A DNA stretch of 64,000 nt from Ochrobactrum vermis (GTDB lineage: Bacteria; Pseudomonadota; Alphaproteobacteria; Rhizobiales; Rhizobiaceae), in NCBI RefSeq assembly GCF_002975205.1, contig NZ_PCOC01000002.1, forward strand, positions 2,173,501-2,237,500, given 5' to 3'. The notes under the pieces were generated by a model, which made no database searches, was not told where the DNA came from, and saw only the letters and a list, made by a program, of their open reading frames with translations. Positions 45,337 through 54,479 of the stretch are shown in pieces. The stretch's first letter is position 1; the number at the start of each line of letters is the position of its first letter. The translations under genes and the position numbers were made by a program.

Positions 45337-46007
45337 ACAGTACCGATCAACATGTATCTTGTATACTTTTTCATGGGCAGCGCACCGGCGAACGCGGTCA
45401 TTGTTAGCGAAACCTGGTCAATGAATTCGTTCAGCGATGCGACACAATTCACATGTGTCGGCTCGCTAAAATAGTCGTTTGATTGCAGGAGAACGCGGGT
45501 TCCCTCGGGGAGAAGCGACAGCCAGGCGGGCAAATCGGCGATGTGTTCGCAACTGGTGTTAACAATCAGATCGGCCCCGAGCCCCGGATAGGCAAGCTCA
45601 TACATATCGGCAGTCAATGCCCGAAACCGATGTTTCCACGCGCTGTTCAGGGTTTCAGCGACGGCGCCGACTTCGGGATCGATATCAAAACTATCTATTG
45701 CTTCAATATCAAAACGCTGATCTTCGAAAAACATTGCGGCCAGAACGCCATACCAACCACCAAGTATAGCGATGCGGTTGAATTTTCCACCGAAGGTTTC
45801 AAATAGCGATTGCCGCGCCCATATCTTGCAGGTCACCTGCTTGTGGTTGAAGGCATTGCCGAGGTCCGCCTCAGGGTGGCGGATAATGGCCCGCGACAAA
45901 CCCTTGATCAGCGGGCTTGACGTGTATGCGGCGGCACCACGCAAAATGTCAAATGCGTTTTCATGCCAATCGATGGTCGCCGCGTTCGCGTGGAGGATAT
46001 CCGTCAT
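45333..46007 (-). CDS. SAM-dependent methyltransferase
   Basis: 224 residues from ATG 46007; an in-frame TTG at 46046 would add 13 residues and neither start has a strong ribosome-binding site. The Rossmann core has IAILGGWYGVLAAMFFE (motif I), IDSFDIDPEVGAVAE (motif II) and DLIVNTSCEHIADLPAWLSL (motif IV region). Related proteins are found among surface-glycan and methyl-donor clusters. Target unknown. Confidence 0.75.
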   Translation of the reverse strand: MTDILHANAATIDWHENAFDILRGAAAYTSSPLIKGLSRAIIRHPEADLGNAFNHKQVTCKIWARQSLFETFGGKFNRIAILGGWYGVLAAMFFEDQRFDIEAIDSFDIDPEVGAVAETLNSAWKHRFRALTADMYELAYPGLGADLIVNTSCEHIADLPAWLSLLPEGTRVLLQSNDYFSEPTHVNCVASLNEFIDQVSLTMTAFAGALPMKKYTRYMLIGTV

Positions 46008-46098
46008 GGATATGTTGTAGGCTAGACCTTTATGGACTGCAAGCAATGCAAATAAATCCTGCTACCACGCCTTAACAACTCCACGTAGGAATACGCGG

Positions 46099-47865
46099 TC
46101 ATGCTGGGTGTATGTCGCCTGTTGTAAGATCGATGGCAAAGTTTCGTGACGACAAACCGGAAATGAAACGGTCAAACATCCGGAAAAGTCTGCCGACGGC
46201 TTCTTGTACCGATCCAGATGTCATTGCATCGATACGGCGAGCATACATGCCCGATACCCACTTGTAAGCTGCTAGGCGTTGCTCGGATATGACATCCAGT
46301 CCCAGGTCACTACCCATCCGGACGCGATACCAGTCGCCCAGAAAAGTCATTGCTCCAATCCGTGAAAGCGAGGCTGGATCAAGTCCATACCCCACGGCGG
46401 AGACGGTCAGTTGGTGCTGAATATTATTATCGGCAATCGCAGCTTTAAGATTGGCAAGTGTGTCGGCGGAGACCGGCCGCTCCACCAGCGCCAGAGCCGC
46501 CAAATCCAGTAATCCAAGGCTTCTCACTACTTCCGCAAGCTCCTCCGGCCACTCCCGTCGCAAAAATCGCCTGCCGATAAGATGCGCGAGGTGATTGGAC
46601 AGGAACTCTCCGTAGTTGGCAGCATTGAGCAATTCGCCGGGGTCGATCTCGTCCCTTTTAACTTCGGCTGCATATTGACAGAGGATGTCAACGTCGAGTG
46701 CCATATCATCAATGCTTATCGTCTCAATATCTAGCTTGTTGGGCTGGATGCGGAGGATTTTGTAGGCACCAGGGAACGCGACCAGCGAAGGCACAGCAAC
46801 ATTGAACAGAAAGCCGTTGGCATTCTGATGGCGGGCAGTATCGTTGACGTGGAGATGCCCGCTGAAATGCAGGCGGACACCAGCATTGATCAAGGCATCG
46901 CCAACGTCCGGTTCCGGGATGCGTGCCGAGAGGCTCGTTTCCCCAAGAACGGCAAGTTCGTCGTTACGAGTACCGTCCAGCGGATCAAGCACCGGGTAGT
47001 GGGAAAATGCGATGACCGTCTTTCCAAGGTTCCGGGCTCGATCAGTGACTGATCTCATCCAATCCAGAATGAAGCGCTTGTGGATCAGCATGGCGTTCCA
47101 GCCCGCGTCGGTGCTATCGATGAACGCCTCCTCATCATTGCCGGTTTCTCCCTCCACCGGCGCAAACACGTTGGCGTCGATCATCAGCATCCAGACATCA
47201 TCGAAAGGCTCAACGAGATAGCAGGCATCCATCAGCCTGCGAACTGTCAAGCCACCAGGCGAACAAATTTCGAACTCTCTTGCCGTTGGATGATCCTCGA
47301 TGCCGAAGGGGGTCTCCCAATGCAGATATTGTGGTTTCCGAAAAAATCCGACGTCGCCCAGTGACTGAAGACCCTGTGGGTAACCCGCGCAATACAGGCT
47401 CTCGCTGACGATAACAGTAGCGTCGTCGGGGGCGGACCTGCGCGCCGGATTGCTGGTCACCAGATCATGGCCACCGGAAGCGTTCAGAAAACGTTTCGAC
47501 CGATGCCTCCCGCCGGGGCCAAAAATATCGTGATTGCCGGGCACCGCATAAAACTGCATCCCGAAGCGCATTGCGTAATCGTCGAGAATATTCCGCAAGC
47601 CCGTCATCGTCGCCGCCTGGCCGTCATCCGAGTAGTCACCCAGAAGGACAACGTGGCGGGTTGCCCGCGCAGCTATATCGTCCAGCGCGTACTGTAAAGC
47701 CGCGAAGCTCTCGTTGAACACGCGCGTCGAACGCACGGTGTTGCCAAAGGGGCGCAAGGCCAGCGTCCGGTCGTTCACAGTTACCCTGCCAGTACCGTAG
47801 TCACCGAAAATATCGTGGAAATGTGCGTCGGCAATCACGGCAATCGACGGGGGCTCAGATGCCAT
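46099..47865 (-). CDS. Metallophosphoesterase, calcineurin-like
   Basis: 588 residues. The N-terminal phosphoesterase domain carries all metal motifs: IAVIADAHFHD, VLLGDYSDDG, VPGNHDIFG, IAFSHYPVLD and FSGHLHVND. About 250 C-terminal residues are extra and helical, with no recognised domain. Possible substrates include cyclic nucleotides (many calcineurin-fold enzymes are cAMP phosphodiesterases), sugar phosphates or lipid-linked intermediates. With a cyclase and a cNMP-binding protein in the cluster, a cNMP phosphodiesterase is an attractive but unproven reading. Confidence 0.85.
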   Translation of the reverse strand: MASEPPSIAVIADAHFHDIFGDYGTGRVTVNDRTLALRPFGNTVRSTRVFNESFAALQYALDDIAARATRHVVLLGDYSDDGQAATMTGLRNILDDYAMRFGMQFYAVPGNHDIFGPGGRHRSKRFLNASGGHDLVTSNPARRSAPDDATVIVSESLYCAGYPQGLQSLGDVGFFRKPQYLHWETPFGIEDHPTAREFEICSPGGLTVRRLMDACYLVEPFDDVWMLMIDANVFAPVEGETGNDEEAFIDSTDAGWNAMLIHKRFILDWMRSVTDRARNLGKTVIAFSHYPVLDPLDGTRNDELAVLGETSLSARIPEPDVGDALINAGVRLHFSGHLHVNDTARHQNANGFLFNVAVPSLVAFPGAYKILRIQPNKLDIETISIDDMALDVDILCQYAAEVKRDEIDPGELLNAANYGEFLSNHLAHLIGRRFLRREWPEELAEVVRSLGLLDLAALALVERPVSADTLANLKAAIADNNIQHQLTVSAVGYGLDPASLSRIGAMTFLGDWYRVRMGSDLGLDVISEQRLAAYKWVSGMYARRIDAMTSGSVQEAVGRLFRMFDRFISGLSSRNFAIDLTTGDIHPA

Positions 47866-48099
47866 CCTTTAGAGGTCTCCTTTTCAACTTTTCACGCTTC
47901 ATACCGCCGACAATAGTACTAGTATTTAGTAGTAACGTAGATTCGGTGTTCGCATATGCTTCGCCGCGTGGCTAACATGCCATGATTGCGGCTAAACCGG
48001 AAACGGTCGGACAAACGCTGATTTTCTTGTTGAAAGGCCAACGTGCTTACGGAGTTGCAATCTTCGAAATTGCACGACGGTGGAAGGAAGAGGGACACA

Positions 48100-48924
48100 G
48101 TGTTTCGGGTACATTTTTGGGGAATACGGGGTAGCCTCCCGGTTTCGGGGCCGGATTTCCACCGATACGGTGGCAATACTGTCTGCATCGAGATGCAATG
48201 CGGTGAACACAGATTGTTGTTCGATGCCGGATCCGGTCTACTGCCCGCCGGGAAATCGTTGCTCGCCGAAAATATTTCCAACTTCAACCTGTTCTTTTCG
48301 CACTGTCATTACGACCACATTATAGGCCTGCCCTACTTCGCGCCACTTTTTGATGCCAACTCCACGGTGGAGCTCTGGTCGGGGCATATGCAAGGGAAGA
48401 TGACCACGAGGCAGATTGTCTCGGAATTTATCCACCCCCCTTGGTTTCCCATTGAAATAGACGCCTGTCCCGCAAAAATGATCTGCAGGGATTTTTTACC
48501 CGGCGACATTCTGAAACCCCATCCGGGTGTTGAGATTATGACCAGAAGTCTCAATCATCCCAACGGTGCGATCGGCTATCGGGTACAATGGGGCGGACGT
48601 TCCGTAGCGCTGATCACCGATACCGAGCATGAACCCGGGGTTCTTGATCCTGCCGTACTGGAACTGATCCAAGGCGTGAACCTTTTCCTCTACGACACTA
48701 CCTATACTGACGAGGAAATGCCGCTGCGCGCTGGTTACGGACACTCTTCTTGGCAACACGCCATCCGGCTCGCTAGGACAGCGGGCGCAAAGAACGTTGC
48801 ATTCATCCATCATTCGCCGCTGCGCACAGACGCCGAGATCGAAGCGATCGATCGACTAGCCGCGAGCCAGTTTGCTGGCGCCTTCTCGGCTCGAGAAGGG
48901 CAAATATTCGACCTCAACGCTTAA
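48100..48924 (+). CDS. Metallo-beta-lactamase-fold hydrolase
   Basis: 274 residues from GTG 48100, selected for the strong GGAAGGAAGAGGG upstream and because the protein then begins at the family's R-V-x-F-W-G-x-R-G-S motif. FFSHCHYDHIIGLPYF is the zinc-binding H-x-H-x-D-H. Later ligands are in RSLNHPNGAIGYR, ALITDTEH and VAFIHHSPL. It is like phosphodiesterase-type members (PhnP/RNase Z or class II cAMP phosphodiesterase relatives). Divergent from the metallophosphoesterase gene and overlapping the convergent deacetylase gene by 4 bp. Confidence 0.86.
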   Translation: MFRVHFWGIRGSLPVSGPDFHRYGGNTVCIEMQCGEHRLLFDAGSGLLPAGKSLLAENISNFNLFFSHCHYDHIIGLPYFAPLFDANSTVELWSGHMQGKMTTRQIVSEFIHPPWFPIEIDACPAKMICRDFLPGDILKPHPGVEIMTRSLNHPNGAIGYRVQWGGRSVALITDTEHEPGVLDPAVLELIQGVNLFLYDTTYTDEEMPLRAGYGHSSWQHAIRLARTAGAKNVAFIHHSPLRTDAEIEAIDRLAASQFAGAFSAREGQIFDLNA

Positions 48925-49667
48925 ACTTGAATAAGGATATGTGGTAGCGATGTCCAGCGGCTAGCGGGATGAGATGCTGTACGATCAAATAATGTGTCAA
49001 GAAAATGCCACGCGGTTTCGTCGTGAACCAGATGATGGGTCAGAAAGCCCATGCTCCCGCCACCGTTGAACATCACTTGCAGACGATGGACGATATCGTC
49101 AATCAGCGCTATGTGATCACGCCCCCCCCGCGTTCCATGCCAATCTATCAGATCGACATGGGTGTTGATCATCGGCAGCGTACCGACCTTTTCCGTTCCG
49201 AAAACAGAAAGAGCCTGGAACCCAAGACCGGCGAGCAGCTCCACCAACGGCGGCGCAATGCGGTTCCAAGGTGGCACCAAAACAGGGGAGAAACGGCCAG
49301 TGTGGAGCGCCTGAAGACGGTTTAAACCAGCTTCCAGTTCCGCGGTGACCACTTTAATTGGCCTGTGCTCGCCCAGTTCCTGCTTCTTCTCACCCTCGCC
49401 TGCAAAATTGGTATGTGACCAGCCGTGGACCACCACCGTCGCCAGCGGCCAGTTGCTGAGGTACTCTGCAAGCGACTGTCCAGTACTTTCGGGGATCACG
49501 GCAAGCGCCATGGGAACGGAATGGCGTTCGCTCAGGTCAAGCAGTTGTGTTAACGCCGGTTTGGGCGAGACGGCATCATCATCACGCAGCCAGAAATCTG
49601 CCGCCTTGCCAGCTTTATACCATCGATCTAATTCGCGGTGAAGCGGCTCCCAGATGTCAGTCGCCAT
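48921..49667 (-). CDS. Polysaccharide deacetylase family protein
   Basis: 248 residues. The NodB-like fold is indicated by FWLRDDDAVSPKPALTQLLD (metal-binding Asp pair) and VHGWSHTNF (metal His pair), with a later WHGTRGG. Such enzymes remove N-acetyl groups from hexosamines in polysaccharides, which fits an aminouronic-acid-containing glycan. No signal peptide, so it probably acts on a cytoplasmic intermediate. The ATG overlaps the stop of the upstream glycosyltransferase gene (TAATG), so the two are coupled. Confidence 0.85.
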   Translation of the reverse strand: MATDIWEPLHRELDRWYKAGKAADFWLRDDDAVSPKPALTQLLDLSERHSVPMALAVIPESTGQSLAEYLSNWPLATVVVHGWSHTNFAGEGEKKQELGEHRPIKVVTAELEAGLNRLQALHTGRFSPVLVPPWNRIAPPLVELLAGLGFQALSVFGTEKVGTLPMINTHVDLIDWHGTRGGRDHIALIDDIVHRLQVMFNGGGSMGFLTHHLVHDETAWHFLDTLFDRTASHPASRWTSLPHILIQV

Positions 49668-50758
49668 TACACGATGCCCACATACTGATTGAGGATATCG
49701 TCAAGTCGTAGGGACGCCACTTCCAACGACCGCTCGTCTCGCACGAACTGCCGAGCCGCAAAGGCCATATCGTTGCGGGTCTGGACATTCAGCAGGGCCG
49801 AGCGTATCGCTTGAGCATATGCTACCATGTCACCCGGTGGCGTGAGAACACCGGTACGCCCGTTGATCACGACTTCCGGTACTCCGGCAATAGCCTGAGC
49901 GACGACTGGCAGGCCGGCCGCCTGTGCTTCCAGATAGGCCAGCCCATAAGCCTCGCCGCATCCCGGCCATACGTAAAGAGCGCTTTGCGTGAACAATGAA
50001 GCGATTTCAGACGCCCCCATTTCCCCGTGCCACTGGATTCTTTCCGGCGAAAAGCTGGCAAACAAGGCCTCGACTTCTGTACGACAAGCACCATCGCCGA
50101 CAATGGAGAGTGACCACGAAATATCATCAAGCAGAGCCAGTGCTCCCGCCAGCATCCGATAGCTGTCCATTTTGTCCCCGCTGCGCATCATTGCCACCGT
50201 TATCAGCCTGTCGGGCCTGGATTGGGACGCAACCTCCTTAAACACAGCGCAATCGATGAAGGGTGCCAGCATTGCGACGCGGGCGCGGGGAACCGCCTCC
50301 TGCAATCCCCTCCGGTCGCGGTCTGTTAGGCAGATATTGACTGCGGCTTGTTCCAAAGTTTTCAGCAAGCGCTGTTGTACCTCTGCCCAGAGTCCCGTAT
50401 TGCGCCTGTGTGAGTACGATGCCTCTGCTGTTACATAAGGGATGTCGAACGACGCTGAAAGCTTCGGTCCGAGCAAATCAGGAGCCTTGTAGTAGGGATG
50501 ATATGTCAGCCACAAATCCGGCACGGTTTGCCGCCGCCAAAGTGCTGAAATTCGTGTAATCTCTCGTTCAGCCTGCATCTCCAGTGCGGCGAATGCTTCG
50601 TCCGAGGGAGTTTTCATGAAGCTGCGGAATTCCGATACGACTTCCACCTCATGGTCGGCACACCCCAGTGCCGCAATCAACAGCCTCGCCATCAGCCGAT
50701 CTCCGGAAGGAACCGGATGGCGCGGCGACTTCAACGGAGAAAAGAAAGCGATCTTCAT
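49667..50758 (-). CDS. Glycosyltransferase family 4
   Basis: 363 residues, GT-B fold. N-terminal KIAFFSPLKSPRHPVPSGDR, linker ITVAMMRSGDKMDSYRMLAG, donor-site region LYVWPGCGEAYGLAYLEAQA with the E-x7-E-type motif, and GVPEVVINGRTGVLTPPGD. It starts the two-gene operon with the deacetylase. The R-H-P-V-P-S-G-D-R start is seen in a subgroup often paired with deacetylases and GT28-like enzymes in alphaproteobacteria, from memory only. Confidence 0.86.
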   Translation of the reverse strand: MKIAFFSPLKSPRHPVPSGDRLMARLLIAALGCADHEVEVVSEFRSFMKTPSDEAFAALEMQAEREITRISALWRRQTVPDLWLTYHPYYKAPDLLGPKLSASFDIPYVTAEASYSHRRNTGLWAEVQQRLLKTLEQAAVNICLTDRDRRGLQEAVPRARVAMLAPFIDCAVFKEVASQSRPDRLITVAMMRSGDKMDSYRMLAGALALLDDISWSLSIVGDGACRTEVEALFASFSPERIQWHGEMGASEIASLFTQSALYVWPGCGEAYGLAYLEAQAAGLPVVAQAIAGVPEVVINGRTGVLTPPGDMVAYAQAIRSALLNVQTRNDMAFAARQFVRDERSLEVASLRLDDILNQYVGIV

Positions 50759-51173
50759 CGTCTGATCAATTGGGCCATGGCACCCCGATCAATTAGGGCA
50801 CGGCATGCCGAAATCCACTTGAACTTGAACCGATTTTTCATGGCGTGCTGACCAAAACTGCAAAACAATAACTAATGTGTTTAAGTGGCCAAATAAGTAC
50901 GTGTCAATCAGGCGGCGGGTTACTATCGAGGTTTTTGACAGACGTTATCTTCACAAGACCCTAAACGCTGCAGATGTTCTCCTCCGCTCAATGAAATTGC
51001 CAACAAATCATTTTGGTTCGTCAAGGGCCAGACAATCTTTGCTCGTCATATGCGACCCTCAGGTTTGAGTTTTGATTGCCAGTCAAGAAACCTCACATTT
51101 CGAGCTGACATCCACAACGGCGGTAAAATTGTCCGTCGGCTTATTTGAATGGGTGTCTGAAGGCTCTCCGTCC
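50759..51173. other. Gene-free stretch at the right end of the glycan cluster
   Basis: 415 bp between the glycosyltransferase and the LysR gene. It contains a two-unit tandem repeat next to the glycosyltransferase start and otherwise AT-rich sequence with no supported coding region. Confidence 0.45.
50764..50805. repeat. Two-copy imperfect tandem repeat, 23-bp period
   Basis: GATCAATTGGGCCATGGCA is followed 23 bp later by GATCAATTAGGGCACGGCA, just upstream of the divergent glycosyltransferase start at 50758. It may be a paired operator or a chance duplication. Confidence 0.35.
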
Positions 51174-52076
51174 TCATTTCCGAGGCATGGTCTTGACGAA
51201 ATCAATGAAGGCACGCAGCGGAGATGGCACGAGGCGACGGCCCGGATAGTAGAGAAACGGTCCCGAAAAGCGCAGCCACCAGTCTTCCATTATCGGCAAA
51301 AGTGCTTTGCTTTGGAAGTGTGGTTTCAGCCAGTCTTCAAACAGATACATAATTCCAAGGCCTTCTTTTGCGGCTTCGATGCCAAGATCGGTGGCACCGC
51401 CGGACTGCACGATAAGGCCGCCGGACGGCTCAATCGTAATCATATTGCCGTTATACTCGAACTCCCAAGGAGGGATGGCGCGACCCGAAAAGCGACCCCG
51501 GATGCAGTCATGCGAAAGCAGGTCACGCGGAGTTTTCGGTGTACCTCTTACGGCTAGATAGGCGGGCGAGGCTGCAAGCGCAAAGCGCTGCTCGCGAGGG
51601 CCAATGGGCACAGCAATCATATCTTGCTCAAGCCGCTCGTCATATCGAATGCCAGCATCACAACCGCATTCTATGATGTCGACGAAGTTTTCATCTGTGA
51701 TAATCTCTAGGCGTATATCCGGATACGCAGCTAGAAAGGGTGGCACCACGCGCGGCAACACAAGTCGGGCCGCACTTGCGGGAACATTGAGCTTCAAAGA
51801 ACCTGCTGGTCGGTCGCGATTGCTTGTCGCCTGATCAAGCGCTGAAGCGATCTCGGAAAAAGCGGGCCCCAACCGTTCCATCAGTAGTCGGCCAGCTTCT
51901 GTTGGCCGTACGCTGCGAGTCGTGCGGTTGAGAAGCCGTATCCCAAGGCCGGCCTCTAGACGCTTGACAGCGTCACTCAAAGACGAAGAACTCGTGCCGC
52001 TTATGCGCGAGGCCTCGCGAAAGCCTCTCGCGCGCGCGACAAGTAGGAAAGCCTCTACATCTACCATCTGCCGCAT
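51174..52076 (-). CDS. LysR-family transcriptional regulator
   Basis: 300 residues from ATG 52076 (GGAGAG upstream). HTH in FLLVARARGFREASRISGT, then SSSSLSDAVKRLEAGLG, with NRTTRSVRPTEAG, typical of the group that controls neighbouring reductases. It is divergent from the aldo/keto reductase gene across 117 bp and is its likely regulator. Confidence 0.9.
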   Translation of the reverse strand: MRQMVDVEAFLLVARARGFREASRISGTSSSSLSDAVKRLEAGLGIRLLNRTTRSVRPTEAGRLLMERLGPAFSEIASALDQATSNRDRPAGSLKLNVPASAARLVLPRVVPPFLAAYPDIRLEIITDENFVDIIECGCDAGIRYDERLEQDMIAVPIGPREQRFALAASPAYLAVRGTPKTPRDLLSHDCIRGRFSGRAIPPWEFEYNGNMITIEPSGGLIVQSGGATDLGIEAAKEGLGIMYLFEDWLKPHFQSKALLPIMEDWWLRFSGPFLYYPGRRLVPSPLRAFIDFVKTMPRK

Positions 52077-52193
52077 TCCACTCTCCTGGTTATCGGCTAC
52101 TGTCCGTCAGCGCGGACAGCACGTACGAATATTAGCTGATTGTAGGCTCTATGTCAGAAGCTTACGTTGAAACTTGAAAAAGGAACCAACACC

Positions 52194-53066
52194 ATGACGG
52201 GCAGCAAACAATCCGATAATTTTACCCTCGGCGGACGCTCTGTATATCGATTAGGTTACGGCGCGATGCAGCTTGCAGGCAAGGGCGTGTTCGGCCCTCC
52301 GCGCGATCGCGCAGAAGCCATTGCCGTTCTGCGGGAGGCTATCGAGAGAGGTGTCAATCATATCGACACCAGCGACTTTTATGGCCCGCATGTCACAAAC
52401 CAGATCATTCGTGAAGCTCTGCACCCTTACAGCAGAGATCTTGTGATCGTCACAAAAGTAGGTGCCGCACGCGGCCCGGACGCTTCGTGGAGACCCGCTT
52501 TCTCGCGTGACGAAGTCACGCAGGCGGTCAATGACAATCTTCGCAATCTTGGCCTAGATGTTCTGGAGATAGTCAACCTGCGCGTCATGTTCGACGTACA
52601 TGGTCCGGCTGAAGGTTCGCTCGATGAGCCACTCCAAGTTCTGGCAGACCTGAAGCGGCAAGGTTTGATCCGAAATATAGGCCTGTCAAACGTCACGGCA
52701 AAGCAAATAGAAGATGGAAAAAGGATAACCGCAATCACCTGCGTTCAGAACCAGTACAATCTGGTTCACCGCAAAGACGATGGTTTGATCGAAAAGCTTG
52801 CAGTAGAAGGAATAGCATATGTTCCATTCTTTCCGCTCGGAGGCTTTTCACCACTTCAATCTTCTACCTTGTCACACGTTGCGGATAGGCTCGGAGCGAC
52901 GCCAATGCAAGTGGCACTTTCCTGGCTACTGAGGCGTTCACCCAATATTCTCCTGATCCCTGGTACGTCATCAAGGCTTCATCTCAGAGAGAACCTTGCG
53001 GCTCAAAAAATTGAACTGCCAGAAGATGCCCTTTTGGAACTGGAGACATTGACGGCGCGCCAATAG
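52194..53066 (+). CDS. Aldo/keto reductase
   Basis: 290 residues from ATG 52194 with AAAAAGGA upstream. (beta/alpha)8 NADPH-dependent reductase: GRSVYRLGYGAMQLAGKGVF, HIDTSDFYG with catalytic Asp and Tyr, VIVTKVGAARGPD with the catalytic Lys, and IGLSNVTAKQIE. ALSWLLRRSPNILLIPGTSS binds the cofactor phosphate. The residue set fits the family fully. Substrate unknown; controlled, by layout, by the divergent LysR protein. Confidence 0.92.
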   Translation: MTGSKQSDNFTLGGRSVYRLGYGAMQLAGKGVFGPPRDRAEAIAVLREAIERGVNHIDTSDFYGPHVTNQIIREALHPYSRDLVIVTKVGAARGPDASWRPAFSRDEVTQAVNDNLRNLGLDVLEIVNLRVMFDVHGPAEGSLDEPLQVLADLKRQGLIRNIGLSNVTAKQIEDGKRITAITCVQNQYNLVHRKDDGLIEKLAVEGIAYVPFFPLGGFSPLQSSTLSHVADRLGATPMQVALSWLLRRSPNILLIPGTSSRLHLRENLAAQKIELPEDALLELETLTARQ

Positions 53067-53528
53067 TACCTCACGTACCGGACGGCAGAGAGTGAAGGCC
53101 AGCCACAGCGAACTGCTGTCGCACATCCATTTGATTAGGAACCCAATATGCTAGCTATTCAGCCGCTACCGACGATGGTATGATTCGCTATCCCGGTGTG
53201 CCGAGGTGCTCATCAGTCGAGCGGGTCCAATTTGGTCTGCGACCGTAACAAAAAATCGGCCACAGTGTACATCCGAAGATTAGTGCGCCTTCAGCTCATG
53301 GAACGCATGAGCTCTCGTTCCATGCTTTCGGCAGAGCTCATCCAAAGCGTCTGCATGAAGAGAGGCAGCTTGAGCGAGTGCAACTGAGGGGGCCGGGCGC
53401 CTAATGATGTTCCATTGATGAAATCGACAAGAATGTACCCTTCGGGAGTTTGCGCCGCCACGCCACAACAGGTCCATGTTATCGTAAACGCCAATCACCA
53501 AACCGAGCGCTTCTAAAGCGTGTCGCAT

Positions 53529-54135
53529 CTATTCAACCTCATAACCCGCAGCTTTGAAGAAGTTTCTGCATTCATGAACGGAGAATAGGCTAATGATATC
53601 GCCGAGGGCTTTCGTGATGGCATCGAAGTTACGAGCTGCTCGCTTTCGTAGAAGTGCCTTGAGCTTTGAGAAAGCCATTTCGATGGGGTTCAGGTCTGGC
53701 GAGTAAGGTGGCAAGAAAAGCAGCCAGGCGCCTTTAGCCTTGACTAAGAGGTCGGCTCGCTCGCTTTTATGGAAGCCGACATTGTCGAGGATGACGATGT
53801 CGCCGGGCGAGAGTGTCGGCGCAAGCTGTGTTTCGATCCATGTTTCGAAGATGCGGCTGTTCATTGGTGCATTGACGATCCATGGCGCGGTCAGGCCGTG
53901 GCATCGCAGGCCAGCAATGAAGGTCTGGGTTTTCCAGTGACCGAACGAGCATAGGCGACAAAACGGCTGCCTCTGGCCGACCATCCGGTGCGTTTTGTCA
54001 GGCGCGTGTTTGTTGAAGTCTCATCGATAAAAACGAGCCGCGACAAGGCTTTGTTGAAAAATGGCTTTCGGCGATTGATCCATAGATCACGCGCCCTGGC
54101 GATCTGCGGCCTGCGCTGTTCGCTTGCCTTGAGGC
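53529..54135 (-). pseudogene. IS630 transposase, second frame (DDE catalytic part), with a one-base deletion
   Basis: After the A8 slip the frame gives ARDLWINRRKPFFNKALSRL, VFIDETSTNTRLTKRTGWSA (first Asp). It is lost at about 53950, where one C is missing; it resumes as FGHWKTQTFIAG, then GDIVILDNVGFHKS (second Asp) and FLPPYSPDLNPIEMAFSKLK (Glu). The DDE triad is complete, but the deletion should inactivate the element unless it is a sequencing error. Confidence 0.78.
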
Positions 54136-54479
54136 TTTTTTTTATTGCTCAGCCCAAGCCCGTGCAGAAACCGACCAACTGTCGCGCGGTGCACTTCAAT
54201 ACCACGCTCTGCGAGTTCGACACACAATTCATCCAAGGTCACTTCACCCTGGGCCGCCACGCGCTCACTGATCCATTCACAATGGGCTGATAGTTTGCTG
54301 CCGGGCGGATGGCCTTGTTTAGCAGCGGCAAGAGAACCAGATGACCGGTGCAGGATCATCATGTTGTTGACGAACCGAGGCGAAACGCGGAAATGCCGCG
54401 CGGTTTCCCGGTTACTATTGCCTTCATTCACAAACGCAACGACACGCTCACGCAACTCGATCGGATGCGGCTTGCCCAT
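54087..54479 (-). CDS. IS630 transposase, first frame (DNA-binding part)
   Basis: 130 codons from ATG 54479 (AAGGAGA upstream; an earlier in-frame start is possible). Tandem HTH region: PIELRERVVAFVNEGNSNRE, TARHFRVSPRFVNN and a second HTH in GIEVHRATVGRFLHGLGLS. The frame meets an 8-base A-run (54136-54143 on the plus strand as T8), where a programmed frameshift would join it to the catalytic frame: the alternative frame there reads KKSLKASEQRRP, the expected continuation. Confidence 0.82.
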   Translation of the reverse strand: MGKPHPIELRERVVAFVNEGNSNRETARHFRVSPRFVNNMMILHRSSGSLAAAKQGHPPGSKLSAHCEWISERVAAQGEVTLDELCVELAERGIEVHRATVGRFLHGLGLSNKKKPQGKRTAQAADRQGA

